From positions 8,093 to 13,860 of the forward strand of contig DUGL01000156.1 of NCBI GenBank assembly GCA_013331415.1: a stretch of DNA of 5,768 bases, read 5' to 3'. Shown in pieces: positions 5,213-5,768 of the stretch. Within the stretch, counting starts at the first letter, position 1. Each line of letters starts with the position of its first letter. A program made the position numbers and the translations under genes. The notes beneath the pieces are model-generated. The model was given only the letters and a program-made list of their open reading frames with translations. It had not been told where the DNA came from and made no database searches. The DNA is from Methanoregulaceae archaeon (lineage in GTDB: Archaea; Halobacteriota; Methanomicrobia; Methanomicrobiales; Methanospirillaceae).

Positions 5213-5768
5213 TTACCGGCGGATGCCGGACTCGTAGACCATGCTCTTATCAAAGAGGGTGATGGTGCCATCGACCCGGGTGGATTCGGAGAAGGATGTC
5301 GTCTGGTAGAGGTCACTGGAGCCAAATGCGAACTGTAAGAACACCGGCAGCTCGGGTCCCTGGTCAGGTACCCAGATATCTTCATAGTCAAACGGGGTAT
5401 CCCCGAATGGCTGTCCCTCCATCGAGAGAACATCCATGCCTGCCGATGCTTTGCCTACTGAGTTGATGACGCGGATGTCATGGCTGAGCAGGACCGGGGT
5501 GTCGGCACTCTGCGTGATGAAACGTACACCTGACCCGGTCGTGACCTGTGCCGTACTCATGTCAACCGAGCTGCCCGCTTCAGCGTTGTTACAGTAGGCA
5601 GGGGAGATGGACGATTCTGAACAGAGGAGCCCGCACATGCTCCTCGTGCAACCACCCGGACTGAGCGGCGGGGCGGGAGTATTGATTCCCAGAGAGAACC
5701 AGAACATGGGGTCGGATGTCGCGGACCCTGCTACAGAGATGACCTCATCAGAGAAAACACGTCCGGTG
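5213..5768 (-). CDS. Secreted protein family, paralog B (5' end outside window)
   Basis: The frame is open to the window edge. The visible 184 residues are the C-terminal part; the Met at 5707 is internal, because the 20 codons before it (TGRVFSDEVI...) align with GRVFSEEGIS of paralog A. From residue 45 to 118 the two align without gaps. The block FIT-SADTPV...MEG is 32/36 identical and the tail starting SDLYQTTSF is 28/34 identical by hand count. B has four cysteines (40, 45, 49, 59); 45 and 59 match C205 and C219 of A at the same spacing, while 40 and 49 are extra. The segment 121-149 has no similarity to A and is five residues longer. Stop is TAA at 5213-5215. A signal peptide is expected upstream, by analogy. 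Function unknown. Confidence 0.82.
   Translation of the reverse strand, partial: TGRVFSDEVISVAGSATSDPMFWFSLGINTPAPPLSPGGCTRSMCGLLCSESSISPAYCNNAEAGSSVDMSTAQVTTGSGVRFITQSADTPVLLSHDIRVINSVGKASAGMDVLSMEGQPFGDTPFDYEDIWVPDQGPELPVFLQFAFGSSDLYQTTSFSESTRVDGTITLFDKSMVYESGIRR

Noticed and set aside
5213..5707. Reading paralog B as a complete 164-residue gene starting at 5707
   Set aside because: The frame stays open upstream to the edge and the extra codons align with paralog A, so the Met is internal.
1..5768. CRISPR array, tRNA, rRNA, insertion sequence or integrase
   Set aside because: Looked for on both strands; no regularly spaced repeats, tRNA-like folds, transposase or terminal repeats were seen.

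Overview
The window looks like part of the chromosome of a euryarchaeal methanogen, most likely order Methanomicrobiales. This is inferred from moderately high GC coding sequence, AT-rich TATA-like elements instead of bacterial -35/-10 boxes, U-tract ends without GC-rich hairpins, several starts without a Shine-Dalgarno (SD) sequence, and a secreted protein pair of a kind I associate with methanogens. No rRNA, tRNA, CRISPR array, insertion sequence or integrase is visible. The species cannot be fixed from this sequence alone.

Layout. Bases 1-254 hold no gene I can support. A cation/Ca2+ antiporter (CaCA superfamily, 309 aa) lies on the minus strand at 255-1184. Bases 1185-1818 are a long divergent spacer, rich in inverted repeats, with one small ORF behind a very strong SD. 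A CorA-type Mg2+/Co2+ channel (353 aa) runs on the plus strand at 1819-2880. After 169 bases comes a PrsW-family intramembrane protease (225 aa) at 3050-3727, also on the plus strand. A 311-base gene-free stretch at 3728-4038 separates it from two tandem minus-strand paralogs. Paralog A is complete at 4039-5058. Paralog B is cut by the window edge (5213 to beyond 5768).

The first half is membrane and ion biology: the antiporter and CorA are divergently transcribed and could share regulation from the spacer. The leader before corA has several mutually exclusive short stems that could form a cis-acting switch, but this is only inferred. The PrsW protein keeps the family's active-site residues; its classical substrate type, a bacterial anti-sigma factor, is not expected in an archaeon, so its target is unknown.

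The second half is an unassigned secreted protein family. Paralog A has a promoter, a 5' hairpin, a good SD and a Sec signal peptide. A and B share near-identical blocks around a short hypervariable segment, two cysteines at fixed spacing, and similar 3' ends including a U6 terminator. This tandem family is the most novel element in the window.
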